From assembly GCA_900764925.1 (NCBI GenBank), contig CAAFPW010000040.1, forward strand, positions 1-44,073: DNA of 44,073 nt, given 5' to 3'. Source of the DNA: Fusobacteriaceae bacterium (GTDB lineage: Bacteria > Fusobacteriota > Fusobacteriia > Fusobacteriales > Fusobacteriaceae). The translations under genes and the position numbers were made by a program. Under the pieces are notes generated by a model. That model did no database searches, was not told where the DNA came from, and saw only the letters and a list, made by a program, of their open reading frames with translations. This document shows, piece after piece, positions 8,090 through 15,568 of the stretch (positions are counted from its first letter, which is position 1; every line of letters begins with the position of its first letter).

Positions 8090-9595
8090 ATGGATAAAAA
8101 ATATATAATAGCATTGGATCAAGGTACTACAAGTTCAAGAGCAATAATTTTTGATAGTGAACAAAAAATAGTAGGAGTAGCTCAAAAAGAGTTTACTCAA
8201 ATATATCCTAAAGAGGGTTGGGTAGAGCATGATCCTATGGAAATTTGGTCAAGCCAAAGTGGAGTATTAGCTGAAGTTATTGCAAGAACAGGAGTATCTC
8301 AACATGATATTATAGGAATTGGAATAACAAACCAAAGAGAAACTACAATAGTTTGGGATAAAAATACAGGAAAACCTATTTATAATGCAATAGTGTGGCA
8401 ATGTAGAAGAACAGCAAAAATATGTGATGAATTAAAGAAAATAGAAGGTCTAGATGAATACGTAAGAGAGAATACAGGGCTTTTAATAGATGCTTACTTC
8501 TCAGGAACAAAAATTAAATGGATATTGGACAATGTAGAGGGTGCAAGAGAAAAAGCAGAAAGAGGAGAGCTATTATTTGGTACTGTTGATACATGGTTAA
8601 TTTGGAAACTTACAAATGGAAAAGTACACGCTACTGACTACACAAATGCTTCTAGAACTATGATTTATAACATAAAGAAATTAGAATGGGATGAAAAATT
8701 ATTAGATATCTTAGGTATACCAAAATCTATGTTACCAGAAGTAAAAGATAGTAGTGGAACATTTGGATATGCTAACCTAGGTGGAAAAGGTGGACATAGA
8801 GTTCCAATAGCAGGGGTAGCAGGAGACCAACAAGCAGCTCTATTTGGACAAGCTTGTTTCAAAGAGGGAGACTCTAAAAATACTTATGGAACAGGATGTT
8901 TCTTACTTATGAACACAGGTGAGAAAATGGTTAGAAGTCAAAATGGACTTGTAACAACTATAGCAATAGGATTAAATGGAAAAGTAGAGTATGCTTTAGA
9001 AGGAAGTATCTTCATTGGTGGAGCAAGTGTACAATGGTTAAGAGATGAATTGAAACTTGTAGGAGAATCAAGAGATACAGAGTACTTTGCTAGAAAAGTA
9101 AAAGATAGTGCAGGAGTTTATGTTGTTCCAGCATTTGTAGGATTGGGAGCACCATATTGGGATATGTATGCTAGAGGTGCTATAGTAGGTCTTACTCGTG
9201 GTGCTAATAAAAACCATATTATAAGAGCAACTTTGGAATCAATAGCTTATCAAACAAGAGATGTATTGGAAGCAATGCAAGAAGATTCGGGAATTAAATT
9301 AAGCAGCTTAAAAGTTGACGGTGGAGCAGCAGCAAATAATTTCTTAATGGAATTCCAGGCTGATATATTAGGAACTGCTGTAAGAAGACCTATGACTCTT
9401 GAAACAACTGCATTAGGAGCTGCATATCTTGCAGGATTAGCAGTAGGATTCTGGGAGACAAAAGATGAGATAACTGCTCAATGGAAATTAGATACTGAGT
9501 TCGTTCCAAATATGTGTGAAGATGAGAGAGCTAAAAAATATAAAGGATGGAAGAAAGCAGTTAAGAGAGCTCTTGCATGGGAAGAGGAAGAATAA
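8090..9595 (+). CDS. glpK: Glycerol kinase GlpK
   Basis: Phosphorylates glycerol to sn-glycerol-3-phosphate with ATP, trapping what GlpF admits. FGGY-family kinase, 501 aa. Landmarks: phosphate-1 motif DQGTTSSRA near residue 10, GITNQRETTIVW with the glycerol-binding Arg-Glu pair around 80-85, GVAGDQQAALFGQ near 245 with the catalytic Asp, and the C-terminal KVDGGAAANNFLMEFQAD. GGAGG lies about 9 bases before the ATG. Partner of glpF; the next operon oxidises the product. Confidence 0.98.
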   Translation: MDKKYIIALDQGTTSSRAIIFDSEQKIVGVAQKEFTQIYPKEGWVEHDPMEIWSSQSGVLAEVIARTGVSQHDIIGIGITNQRETTIVWDKNTGKPIYNAIVWQCRRTAKICDELKKIEGLDEYVRENTGLLIDAYFSGTKIKWILDNVEGAREKAERGELLFGTVDTWLIWKLTNGKVHATDYTNASRTMIYNIKKLEWDEKLLDILGIPKSMLPEVKDSSGTFGYANLGGKGGHRVPIAGVAGDQQAALFGQACFKEGDSKNTYGTGCFLLMNTGEKMVRSQNGLVTTIAIGLNGKVEYALEGSIFIGGASVQWLRDELKLVGESRDTEYFARKVKDSAGVYVVPAFVGLGAPYWDMYARGAIVGLTRGANKNHIIRATLESIAYQTRDVLEAMQEDSGIKLSSLKVDGGAAANNFLMEFQADILGTAVRRPMTLETTALGAAYLAGLAVGFWETKDEITAQWKLDTEFVPNMCEDERAKKYKGWKKAVKRALAWEEEE

Positions 9596-9605
9596 AAAAA
9601 TCCTC

Positions 9606-9634
9606 TTGACAAAGGAAGAGAAAAGTAAGATAAT
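9606..9634 (+). promoter_or_regulatory. Promoter of the glycerol-3-phosphate oxidation operon
   Basis: TTGACA (9606-9611), 17 bases, GATAAT (9629-9634), starting 10 bases after the glpK stop. Start near 9641. Confidence 0.8.
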
Positions 9635-9658
9635 AGTTTAGAAAATAGAATAATGACT

Positions 9659-9716
9659 AGTGAATGGAGAGTCAGCAATAGACAGAGGATTTCTGTCTGT
9701 TTGCTGACTTTTTTTA
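9659..9716 (+). terminator. Leader terminator of the G3P oxidation operon, GlpP-type
   Basis: GTCAGCAA (9671-9678) pairs perfectly with TTGCTGAC (9701-9708), with inner AGACAGA/TCTGTCT (9680-9686/9692-9698) and a T7 run from 9709. It stands between promoter and start codon, so transcription must be rescued to reach the genes. AGTGAATGGAGAGTC at 9659-9673 overlaps the base of the stem and resembles the glpF leader motif, so a protein bound there could block hairpin formation. Confidence 0.88.
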
Positions 9717-9738
9717 TTTGTCAAATTAGGAGGAAATT

Positions 9739-11172
9739 ATGTTTGATGTTGTAATAATTGGAGCGGGAATAATGGGAGCTGCTACTGCATATGAATTAGC
9801 TAAGTATGATTTAAAAGTAAAAGTTTTAGAGAAAGAGCATGATGTTTCAAATGGTACAAGTAAAGCAAATTCAGGGATAGTTCATGCAGGATATGATGCT
9901 AAAGAGGGAACATTAATGGCTAAGTATAATGCCCTTGGAAACTCTATGTATGAGGAACTATGTAAAGAGATTGATGCACCATTTAAAAGAACAGGTTCAT
10001 TGGTTTTAGCTTTTTCAGAAGAGGACAGAGAGCATTTAAAATTACTATATGATAGAGGAATAAAAAATGGAATACCAGGAATAAAAATTCTTGAAAAAGA
10101 GGAAGTTTTTGAAATGGAACCAAATGTGAGCAAAGAGGTAGTAGCTGCTCTATATGCTCCAACAGCTGGGGTAACAGGACCTTGGGAAGTAACTATAAAG
10201 ATGTTAGAAAATGCAGCAATAAACGGAATAGATATAGAAACTGATGCAAAAGTTAAAAATGTGGAAAAGACAGAAAATGGATATAAAATAACTCTTGATG
10301 ATGGAAGAGAGTATGAAACAAAAGTAGTTGTAAATGCAGCAGGACTTTATGCAGATGAGATAAATAATATGGTAAGTTCTAAAAAAATAAAGATAACTCC
10401 TAGAGCTGGAGAGTATTATTTATTAGATAAAGTACAAGGAAATTTAGTAAATAATGTAATATTCCAATGTCCAACAAAAGTGGGAAAAGGAATATTAGTA
10501 GCTCCAACTGCTCATGGAAACTTGATAGTAGGACCAACTGCAACATCTACTGAAGATAAAGAGTATGTAGGAAATACATTATCAGGATTAGATGCTGTTA
10601 AATTAGCAGCAGTAAAAAGTGTAAAAGATATCAATTTTAGAGATAATATTAAAAACTTTAATGGGCTTAGAGCTGAAGCAGATTATCCAGATTTCATAAT
10701 AGGAGAAGTTGAAGATGCACCATACTTTTTCAATATAGCAGGGACAAAATCTCCAGGACTTACATCAGCACCAGCAATTGGAATGGATGTAGCTAATATG
10801 ATTGTAAAAAAATTAGGAGATGTAACTAAGAAAGAAGAACACAAGAAAAATAGACCACAAATACATTTTATGGAGCTTTCAAATGAAGAGAAGGCAGAGG
10901 TAATAAAAAAAGATCCAAGATATGGAAGAATAATTTGTAGATGTGAAAGCATAACTGAAGGAGAGATAGTAGACGTCATCCATAGAATGGTAGGAGCTAA
11001 GACAGTAGATGGAGTAAAGAAAAGATGTAGACCAGGAATGGGAAGATGTCAAGGTGGATTCTGTGGTCCTAGAGTACAGGAGATTTTAGCTAGAGAGTTA
11101 AATAAAAAATTAGATGAAATTGTTCAAGATAAAGTAGGAGCATACATTCTTACTGGAGAAACTAAAAAGTAG
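9739..11172 (+). CDS. glpA: FAD-dependent glycerol-3-phosphate dehydrogenase, GlpA-like with C-terminal [2Fe-2S]-type domain
   Basis: Oxidises sn-glycerol-3-phosphate to dihydroxyacetone phosphate. N-terminal FAD-binding DAO domain (VVIIGAGIMGAATAYELAKY at residues 4-23; substrate loop NSGIVHAGYDA; VVNAAGLYADEI), about 365 residues. A BFD-like domain follows from about residue 393, with CRCES, then KRCRPGMGRCQGGFCGP, giving the cysteines for an iron-sulfur cluster. At 477 aa it is shorter than E. coli GlpA (about 540). AGGAGG lies before the ATG. It leads a three-gene operon with a second flavoprotein and a Cys-rich small protein, an arrangement seen in clostridia and other anaerobes, and is controlled by a GlpP-type leader. 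Confidence 0.85.
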   Translation: MFDVVIIGAGIMGAATAYELAKYDLKVKVLEKEHDVSNGTSKANSGIVHAGYDAKEGTLMAKYNALGNSMYEELCKEIDAPFKRTGSLVLAFSEEDREHLKLLYDRGIKNGIPGIKILEKEEVFEMEPNVSKEVVAALYAPTAGVTGPWEVTIKMLENAAINGIDIETDAKVKNVEKTENGYKITLDDGREYETKVVVNAAGLYADEINNMVSSKKIKITPRAGEYYLLDKVQGNLVNNVIFQCPTKVGKGILVAPTAHGNLIVGPTATSTEDKEYVGNTLSGLDAVKLAAVKSVKDINFRDNIKNFNGLRAEADYPDFIIGEVEDAPYFFNIAGTKSPGLTSAPAIGMDVANMIVKKLGDVTKKEEHKKNRPQIHFMELSNEEKAEVIKKDPRYGRIICRCESITEGEIVDVIHRMVGAKTVDGVKKRCRPGMGRCQGGFCGPRVQEILARELNKKLDEIVQDKVGAYILTGETKK

Positions 11173-11184
11173 GAGGAAGCATAA

Positions 11185-12447
11185 ATGAGATATGATTTAG
11201 TAGTTATAGGGGGAGGACCTGGTGGTCTTGCAGCAGCAATAGAAGCTAAAAATAATGGAGTTGAAAGTATATTAGTTATAGAGAGAGATAAGGAACTTGG
11301 AGGAATTTTACAACAGTGTATTCACAATGGTTTTGGACTTCATGAGTTTAAAGAGGAGCTTACAGGACCAGAGTATGCAGAGAGATTTATAAAAAAATTA
11401 CAAGAGATGAATATAGAGTATAAATTGGATACTATGGTACTAGATGTAACTCCAGAAAAGATAGTTCATGCAATAAATACAGTGGACGGATATATGATGA
11501 TAGAAGCTAAAGCAATAGTTTTAGCTATGGGATGTAGAGAGAGAACAAGGGGGGCTATTGCAATTCCAGGTGAGAGACCATCAGGAGTATTTACAGCAGG
11601 AACAGCTCAAAGATTTATAAACATGGAAGGGTATATGGTTGGTAAAAAAGTTCTTATCTTAGGATCTGGAGATATAGGACTTATCATGGCAAGAAGAATG
11701 ACATTAGAAGGGGCAGAGGTAAAAGCAGTTGTTGAGTTAATGCCATTTTCAGGTGGACTTGCTAGAAATATAGCTCAATGTTTAAATGATTATGATATTC
11801 CTCTATATTTGAGTCATACTGTTGTAGATATAAAGGGAAAAGAGAGAGTAGAGGGAGTAACTATAGCTAAAGTTGATGAGAATAGAAGACCGATACCAGG
11901 AACAGAGATAGAGTATGAGTGTGACACACTTTTACTTTCAGTAGGACTTATCCCTGAAAATGATATCTCTAGAAAAACAGGAATAGTAATAGATAGAAGA
12001 ACATCTGGTCCTATTGTAAATGAGATGATGGAAACAAGTATTCCAGGAATATTTGCTTGTGGAAACGTAGTACATGTACATGACCTAGTTGACTTTGTAA
12101 GTGCTGAAGCAAGAAAAGCTGGAAAAGCAGCAGCAAAGTATATAAAAGATGAAGTAAAAGATGGAGAGTATGTTGAACTAAAAAATGGTTTTGGAATAAC
12201 TTATACAGTTCCACAAAAATATAGATTAGAAAATGTGGAAAACTTTTTAGAAATATCTATGAGAGTAAACAATATCTATAAAAATATGAGATTACAAGTA
12301 AAAGATGGAGATACAGTTTTAGTAAATATGAAAAAACAACATTTAGCTCCAGGGGAAATGGAGAAAATAATCGTTCCTAAAAAATTACTAGAAAATGTAA
12401 AAGGAAAAGAGTTACAAGTTTGCTTGGTAGCAGAGGAGGAAAAATAA
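11185..12447 (+). CDS. NAD(P)/FAD-dependent oxidoreductase partner of the G3P dehydrogenase
   Basis: Pyridine-nucleotide-disulfide-oxidoreductase-fold flavoprotein, 420 aa. FAD Rossmann motif at residues 5-20 (VVIGGGPGGLAAAIEAK), NAD(P) Rossmann motif at about 153-170 (KVLILGSGDIGLIMARRM) and the second FAD motif GIFACGNVVHVHDLVD near 290. CIHNGFG near residue 46 follows the FAD motif, but no CxxC redox pair of the thioredoxin-reductase type is seen. It probably passes electrons between the GlpA-like dehydrogenase and NAD(P) or a carrier, taking the operon position of glpB without being a clear GlpB homologue. RBS AGGAGG overlaps the end of the preceding gene; its stop overlaps the next start. 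Confidence 0.8.
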   Translation: MRYDLVVIGGGPGGLAAAIEAKNNGVESILVIERDKELGGILQQCIHNGFGLHEFKEELTGPEYAERFIKKLQEMNIEYKLDTMVLDVTPEKIVHAINTVDGYMMIEAKAIVLAMGCRERTRGAIAIPGERPSGVFTAGTAQRFINMEGYMVGKKVLILGSGDIGLIMARRMTLEGAEVKAVVELMPFSGGLARNIAQCLNDYDIPLYLSHTVVDIKGKERVEGVTIAKVDENRRPIPGTEIEYECDTLLLSVGLIPENDISRKTGIVIDRRTSGPIVNEMMETSIPGIFACGNVVHVHDLVDFVSAEARKAGKAAAKYIKDEVKDGEYVELKNGFGITYTVPQKYRLENVENFLEISMRVNNIYKNMRLQVKDGDTVLVNMKKQHLAPGEMEKIIVPKKLLENVKGKELQVCLVAEEEK

Positions 12448-12791
12448 TGTTAAAAGAGATGGTATGTATAGTATGCCCTATGGGGTGTCATTTAACAATT
12501 GATACAGATACATTGGAAGTAAGTGGAAATACTTGTCCTAGAGGTCCTATATATGCAAAAGAGGAATTGACAGCTCCTAAGAGAGTAATAACTTCTACAG
12601 TAAAAATAGTTGGTGGAGTTCATCATAGACTTCCAGTAAAAACTAATATGAGTATTCCTAAAGAGTTAAACTTTGAATGTATGAAACTTTTAAATGAGAT
12701 AGAAGTAAAATCACCAGTAAAACATGGAGATATAATTATAAAAAATGTTCTAGGAACAGGGGCAGATATAGTAGCTTGTAGAGATATGTAA
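12447..12791 (+). CDS. DUF1667-type cysteine-rich protein of the G3P oxidation operon
   Basis: Small (114 aa) protein with CxxCxxxC at the N-terminus (CIVCPMGC, residues 6-13) and a further CPRG at about 31-34. The spacing suggests an iron-sulfur or metal site, as in molybdopterin-oxidoreductase N-terminal domains. It is regularly found as the third gene of GlpA-like operons in anaerobes and is presumed to be an electron-transfer subunit, playing the part GlpC has elsewhere. ATG 12447 overlaps the upstream TAA by one base (TAATG), behind GGAGG, so translation is coupled. An in-frame TTG further upstream is unnecessary. Exact chemistry is unknown. Confidence 0.82.
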   Translation: MLKEMVCIVCPMGCHLTIDTDTLEVSGNTCPRGPIYAKEELTAPKRVITSTVKIVGGVHHRLPVKTNMSIPKELNFECMKLLNEIEVKSPVKHGDIIIKNVLGTGADIVACRDM

Positions 12792-12799
12792 AAATAAAA

Positions 12800-12873
12800 C
12801 TATCTTTAGTATTGACAAAATCTAAATTTAAAGGTAAAAATTAGGTATAGAGAGAATTTTTTATTAAAGATAG
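12800..12873. repeat. Inverted repeat bracketing the promoter of the CARF-type gene
   Basis: CTATCTTTAGTA (12800-12811) and TATTAAAGATAG (12862-12873) are complementary over 12 bases with one mismatch. They flank the -35 to the ribosome binding site. The right arm abuts the GGGGG of the RBS. RNA from the local promoter lacks the left arm; RNA reading through from the glp operon would contain both and could hide the RBS. Confidence 0.55.
12812..12840 (+). promoter_or_regulatory. Likely promoter of the CARF-type gene
   Basis: TTGACA (12812-12817), 17 bases, TAAAAA (12835-12840). The -35 is perfect and the -10 weaker. No terminator separates it from the glp operon. Confidence 0.6.
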
Positions 12874-12884
12874 GGGGAAACAAG

Positions 12885-13973
12885 TTGGACAATTTAATAA
12901 TTACAGTTGGAACAAGTTTAATTGAAAACTACATTTTACATAATCCAGAGAAGGAAAATATTACTAAGGAAGATATTCTAAGTTACTATGACAAAGAGAA
13001 GATAGAAGATTTAAGAGACAGAAGATTTGGAATAGAGATTATCTCTGTTGAAAACTTAAGAGAAAAAAATATCTTCTCAGGAGAACATCTATTTATGATA
13101 ACTCATGATACTGTTAATGGAAGATTAGCAGGAGAGGTATTAGAGGAGTTTTTCTTAACAAAAGGTATAGTAAAAAATATTACTAAAAAATCTGTTCCTT
13201 TTATGGATAAGAGAAATCCATTGGAGTTTAGAAGAAAAGGACTTAAAAATCTTGTTGAAGAAGTTGGAGATATAGTTGAGTCAGTAGGAAATAAATATAA
13301 TGTAGCTGTATGTACTGTTGGTGGATACACAGCTGAGATATTTATGGTAAGTTTGATGGCTCAAATATTAGGTGTAAAATCATATTTCATGTTTAGAGAG
13401 TTTGAAGATGTAACTGAAATTCCACCTCTTCCAATAAAAATAGACTACAATTACTATCTAGAAAATAAAGAGTTTTTCAATATTTTATCTAAAGGAAGAA
13501 AAGTTGAAAAAGCTACTGTAGAGAAATATCTAATAGAGAAATTGGAATTAAGTTATTTTATTGAAGAGATAAAAGAAGAAGATAAAGTATTTGTAGAACT
13601 TTCAGCTATGGGAGATTTTTATTTGAGAACAGTAAAAGATTGTAGACATCTACCAAGAAGAACTACTAATGTTAGTATAGCTGAAAAAGAACTTCCATCG
13701 ACAATTGATGAGAGACCACAAGAGTTATTAGACATGTTAAAAATGCTAAAAGCTTCCCCATATATAAATAAATTAAAAGTTGTATTCCATAACCCAAATA
13801 GAAAATTAAAAGGGTCTAAATTCTTTATCTTAGATAGTGATGATTTTGAAAGCACATTAGCTTTAGAAATGAAAACATCTATGGGTGGATTTAGAGTAGA
13901 TATGTATACTGTTGCTAATACTAAAAAAGAGTATGAAGCATTGATGGTATACTTCAATGAAAATTTCTTATAA
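12885..13973 (+). CDS. Stand-alone CARF-domain protein, APE2256-like (putative CRISPR-associated)
   Basis: Predicted cytosolic protein of 362 aa. The N-terminal ~190 residues look like a CARF sensor of the APE2256 (TIGR02619-type) family: an opening strand IITVGTS (residues 5-11), then VAVCTVGGYTAEIFMVSLMA (140-159) and REFEDVTEIPPLP (171-183). Such domains bind cyclic oligoadenylates made by type III CRISPR systems, and some degrade them (ring nucleases). The rest (about 200-362) has a helical linker and an alpha/beta C-terminal domain (LKVVFHNPNRKLKGSKFFIL, LEMKTSMGGFRVD) that I cannot assign; a nuclease or RelE-like toxin is possible. It starts at TTG, with GGGGG about 7 bases upstream. 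No cas1, cas10 or array is in view. Housekeeping codon use. Confidence 0.72.
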   Translation: MDNLIITVGTSLIENYILHNPEKENITKEDILSYYDKEKIEDLRDRRFGIEIISVENLREKNIFSGEHLFMITHDTVNGRLAGEVLEEFFLTKGIVKNITKKSVPFMDKRNPLEFRRKGLKNLVEEVGDIVESVGNKYNVAVCTVGGYTAEIFMVSLMAQILGVKSYFMFREFEDVTEIPPLPIKIDYNYYLENKEFFNILSKGRKVEKATVEKYLIEKLELSYFIEEIKEEDKVFVELSAMGDFYLRTVKDCRHLPRRTTNVSIAEKELPSTIDERPQELLDMLKMLKASPYINKLKVVFHNPNRKLKGSKFFILDSDDFESTLALEMKTSMGGFRVDMYTVANTKKEYEALMVYFNENFL

Positions 13974-13994
13974 TTTTTAGTATTTAGATATGGT

Positions 13995-14050
13995 AAAAAA
14001 AGATCAAGAATAACAGAGTTGAGAAAACAAAGTTATTCTTGATTTTTTTA
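13995..14050. terminator. Bidirectional terminator
   Basis: ATCAAGAATAAC and GTTATTCTTGAT form a perfect 12-bp stem with an A-run before it and T7 after it. It serves the CARF-type gene on the plus strand and the AbgT-type gene on the minus strand, whose stop codon overlaps its edge. Confidence 0.9.
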
Positions 14051-15556
14051 TAGAAATATTCCAGCTTGAGGTCCAAGAGAAAAGTTAAATAAATACCAAA
14101 TTATTAAAAGAGTTGTCCAAGATATTAAAAAACCAATAGATAAAGGAAACATAATGGATATAATAGTTCCTAAACCATAATTACGGTTATATTTTTGCAT
14201 TGTAATAATTATAAATGGAATAAAAGGTTCTAATGGGGATATAGGATTTGTTACAGAATCAGCTATTCTAAAAGCTGCTTGAGTAAAGGCTGGTGATAAT
14301 CCCATCTCCATAAACATAGGAACAAATATAGGAGCTAAAATAGTCCATTTAGCTGAAAGACTTCCAATAAAAAAATTTGTAAATGTACAAAAAAGTATAA
14401 ACATTATAATTACAGGAAGACCAAAAAGATTTATACTTTTTAGATAATTAGCTCCAGTAATAGATATCCAAATTCCTAAATTTGTATAGGAGAAGAAACT
14501 TACAAATTGAGCTGCAAAGAAGCATAATAATACAAAACTTGAAAGTCCTCCTAAAGATTTTGATAAAAGCTTTATTAAATCATTCTTATTTTTTATCTGC
14601 TTTGTTATCTTTCCATAAGTAAAAGCTGGAATAAAAAATAATAGAGTAAGTATTGGTATCATAGAATCTAAAAATGGAGACGGAACTAATGAACCATTTT
14701 CTCCTCTAAGAATTCCATTGGTTGGAACAATAGTAATTAAAAGTAAAAAAATATATATTAAAGTTACACCACCTGCAATTTTGAGAGCTTTTTTTTCTGA
14801 GGTAGTTATGTTCATAATATTATCATCAGCATGATAATCTTCAAATTTTCCAAGTCTAGGTTCAATAAACTTATCTAATATAATGGTTCCGACTAATGTT
14901 AAAAGAAAAGTAGAAACTATCATAAAATACCAATTGGCTGATGGGTTTACAGAGTAATTAGGATCAATAATTTTAGCACTTAAATCTGTAATACCAGCAT
15001 TGATAACATCTGTTGGAGTAATTAGTAAATTGGCACTAAGTCCCCCAGATACTCCAATAAAACCAGCTGCTAAACCAGCAATTGGATGTTTACCTAAAGA
15101 CTTAAAAATAATAGCAGCAAGTGGTGGGATTATAATAAAGACCGCACTACCAGCTACATTCCCCATAATACCAGAAAATATTACAATGGCTGTAACAAGT
15201 TTCATAGGAGCTTTGATTATGCAAAGTTTTAAAAGAGTCTTTAAAAAATTAGTTTCCTCTGCAAGTCCAATTCCTAACATGGTAACTAAAACCATTCCTA
15301 ATGGAGGAAAGTTTATGAAGTTTTTAACTGAATTTTTTAGTATCCAAATGATACCAGTTCTATTTAAAAGGTTTTTAATAACTAAAGGTTCTCCAGAATT
15401 ATTTACAGATATAACTTTTCCTGAAAATATAGCTGAAATAATCATAATTATAATACTTAAGATAATGAATATATAAATAGGATGAGGTAGAGAGTTTCCA
15501 ATTCTCTCTACCTTTGAAAAAAATCTATTTGTGGATTTTTTAGCTTTAATCTCCAT
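14048..15556 (-). CDS. AbgT-family transporter
   Basis: Membrane transporter (about 502 aa, 12-13 helices) of the AbgT family, whose known members import p-aminobenzoyl-glutamate or export sulfonamides. The family pattern is clear: FFSKVERIGNSLPHPIYIFI at the N-terminus, GIGLAEETNFLKTLL, GNVAGSAVFIIIPPLAA, and near the end FFIGSLSAKWTILAPIFVPM with DSVTNPISPLEPF. TTG 15568 and GTG 15565 are also in frame, but ATG 15556 lies 12 bases after the upstream stop with GGTGAT at good spacing. It is last in the rbsK / nucleoside hydrolase / DcuC-type operon, so the real substrate may be a nucleoside-related or carboxylate compound (inference). Confidence 0.85.
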   Translation of the reverse strand: MEIKAKKSTNRFFSKVERIGNSLPHPIYIFIILSIIIMIISAIFSGKVISVNNSGEPLVIKNLLNRTGIIWILKNSVKNFINFPPLGMVLVTMLGIGLAEETNFLKTLLKLCIIKAPMKLVTAIVIFSGIMGNVAGSAVFIIIPPLAAIIFKSLGKHPIAGLAAGFIGVSGGLSANLLITPTDVINAGITDLSAKIIDPNYSVNPSANWYFMIVSTFLLTLVGTIILDKFIEPRLGKFEDYHADDNIMNITTSEKKALKIAGGVTLIYIFLLLITIVPTNGILRGENGSLVPSPFLDSMIPILTLLFFIPAFTYGKITKQIKNKNDLIKLLSKSLGGLSSFVLLCFFAAQFVSFFSYTNLGIWISITGANYLKSINLFGLPVIIMFILFCTFTNFFIGSLSAKWTILAPIFVPMFMEMGLSPAFTQAAFRIADSVTNPISPLEPFIPFIIITMQKYNRNYGLGTIISIMFPLSIGFLISWTTLLIIWYLFNFSLGPQAGIFL

Positions 15557-15568
15557 AATTATCACCAA

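Noticed and set aside
15000..15476. 158-codon open frame on the plus strand inside the AbgT-type gene
   Set aside because: It lies antisense to a well-conserved membrane protein, has no RBS or recognisable product, and its composition mirrors the complement of hydrophobic codons.
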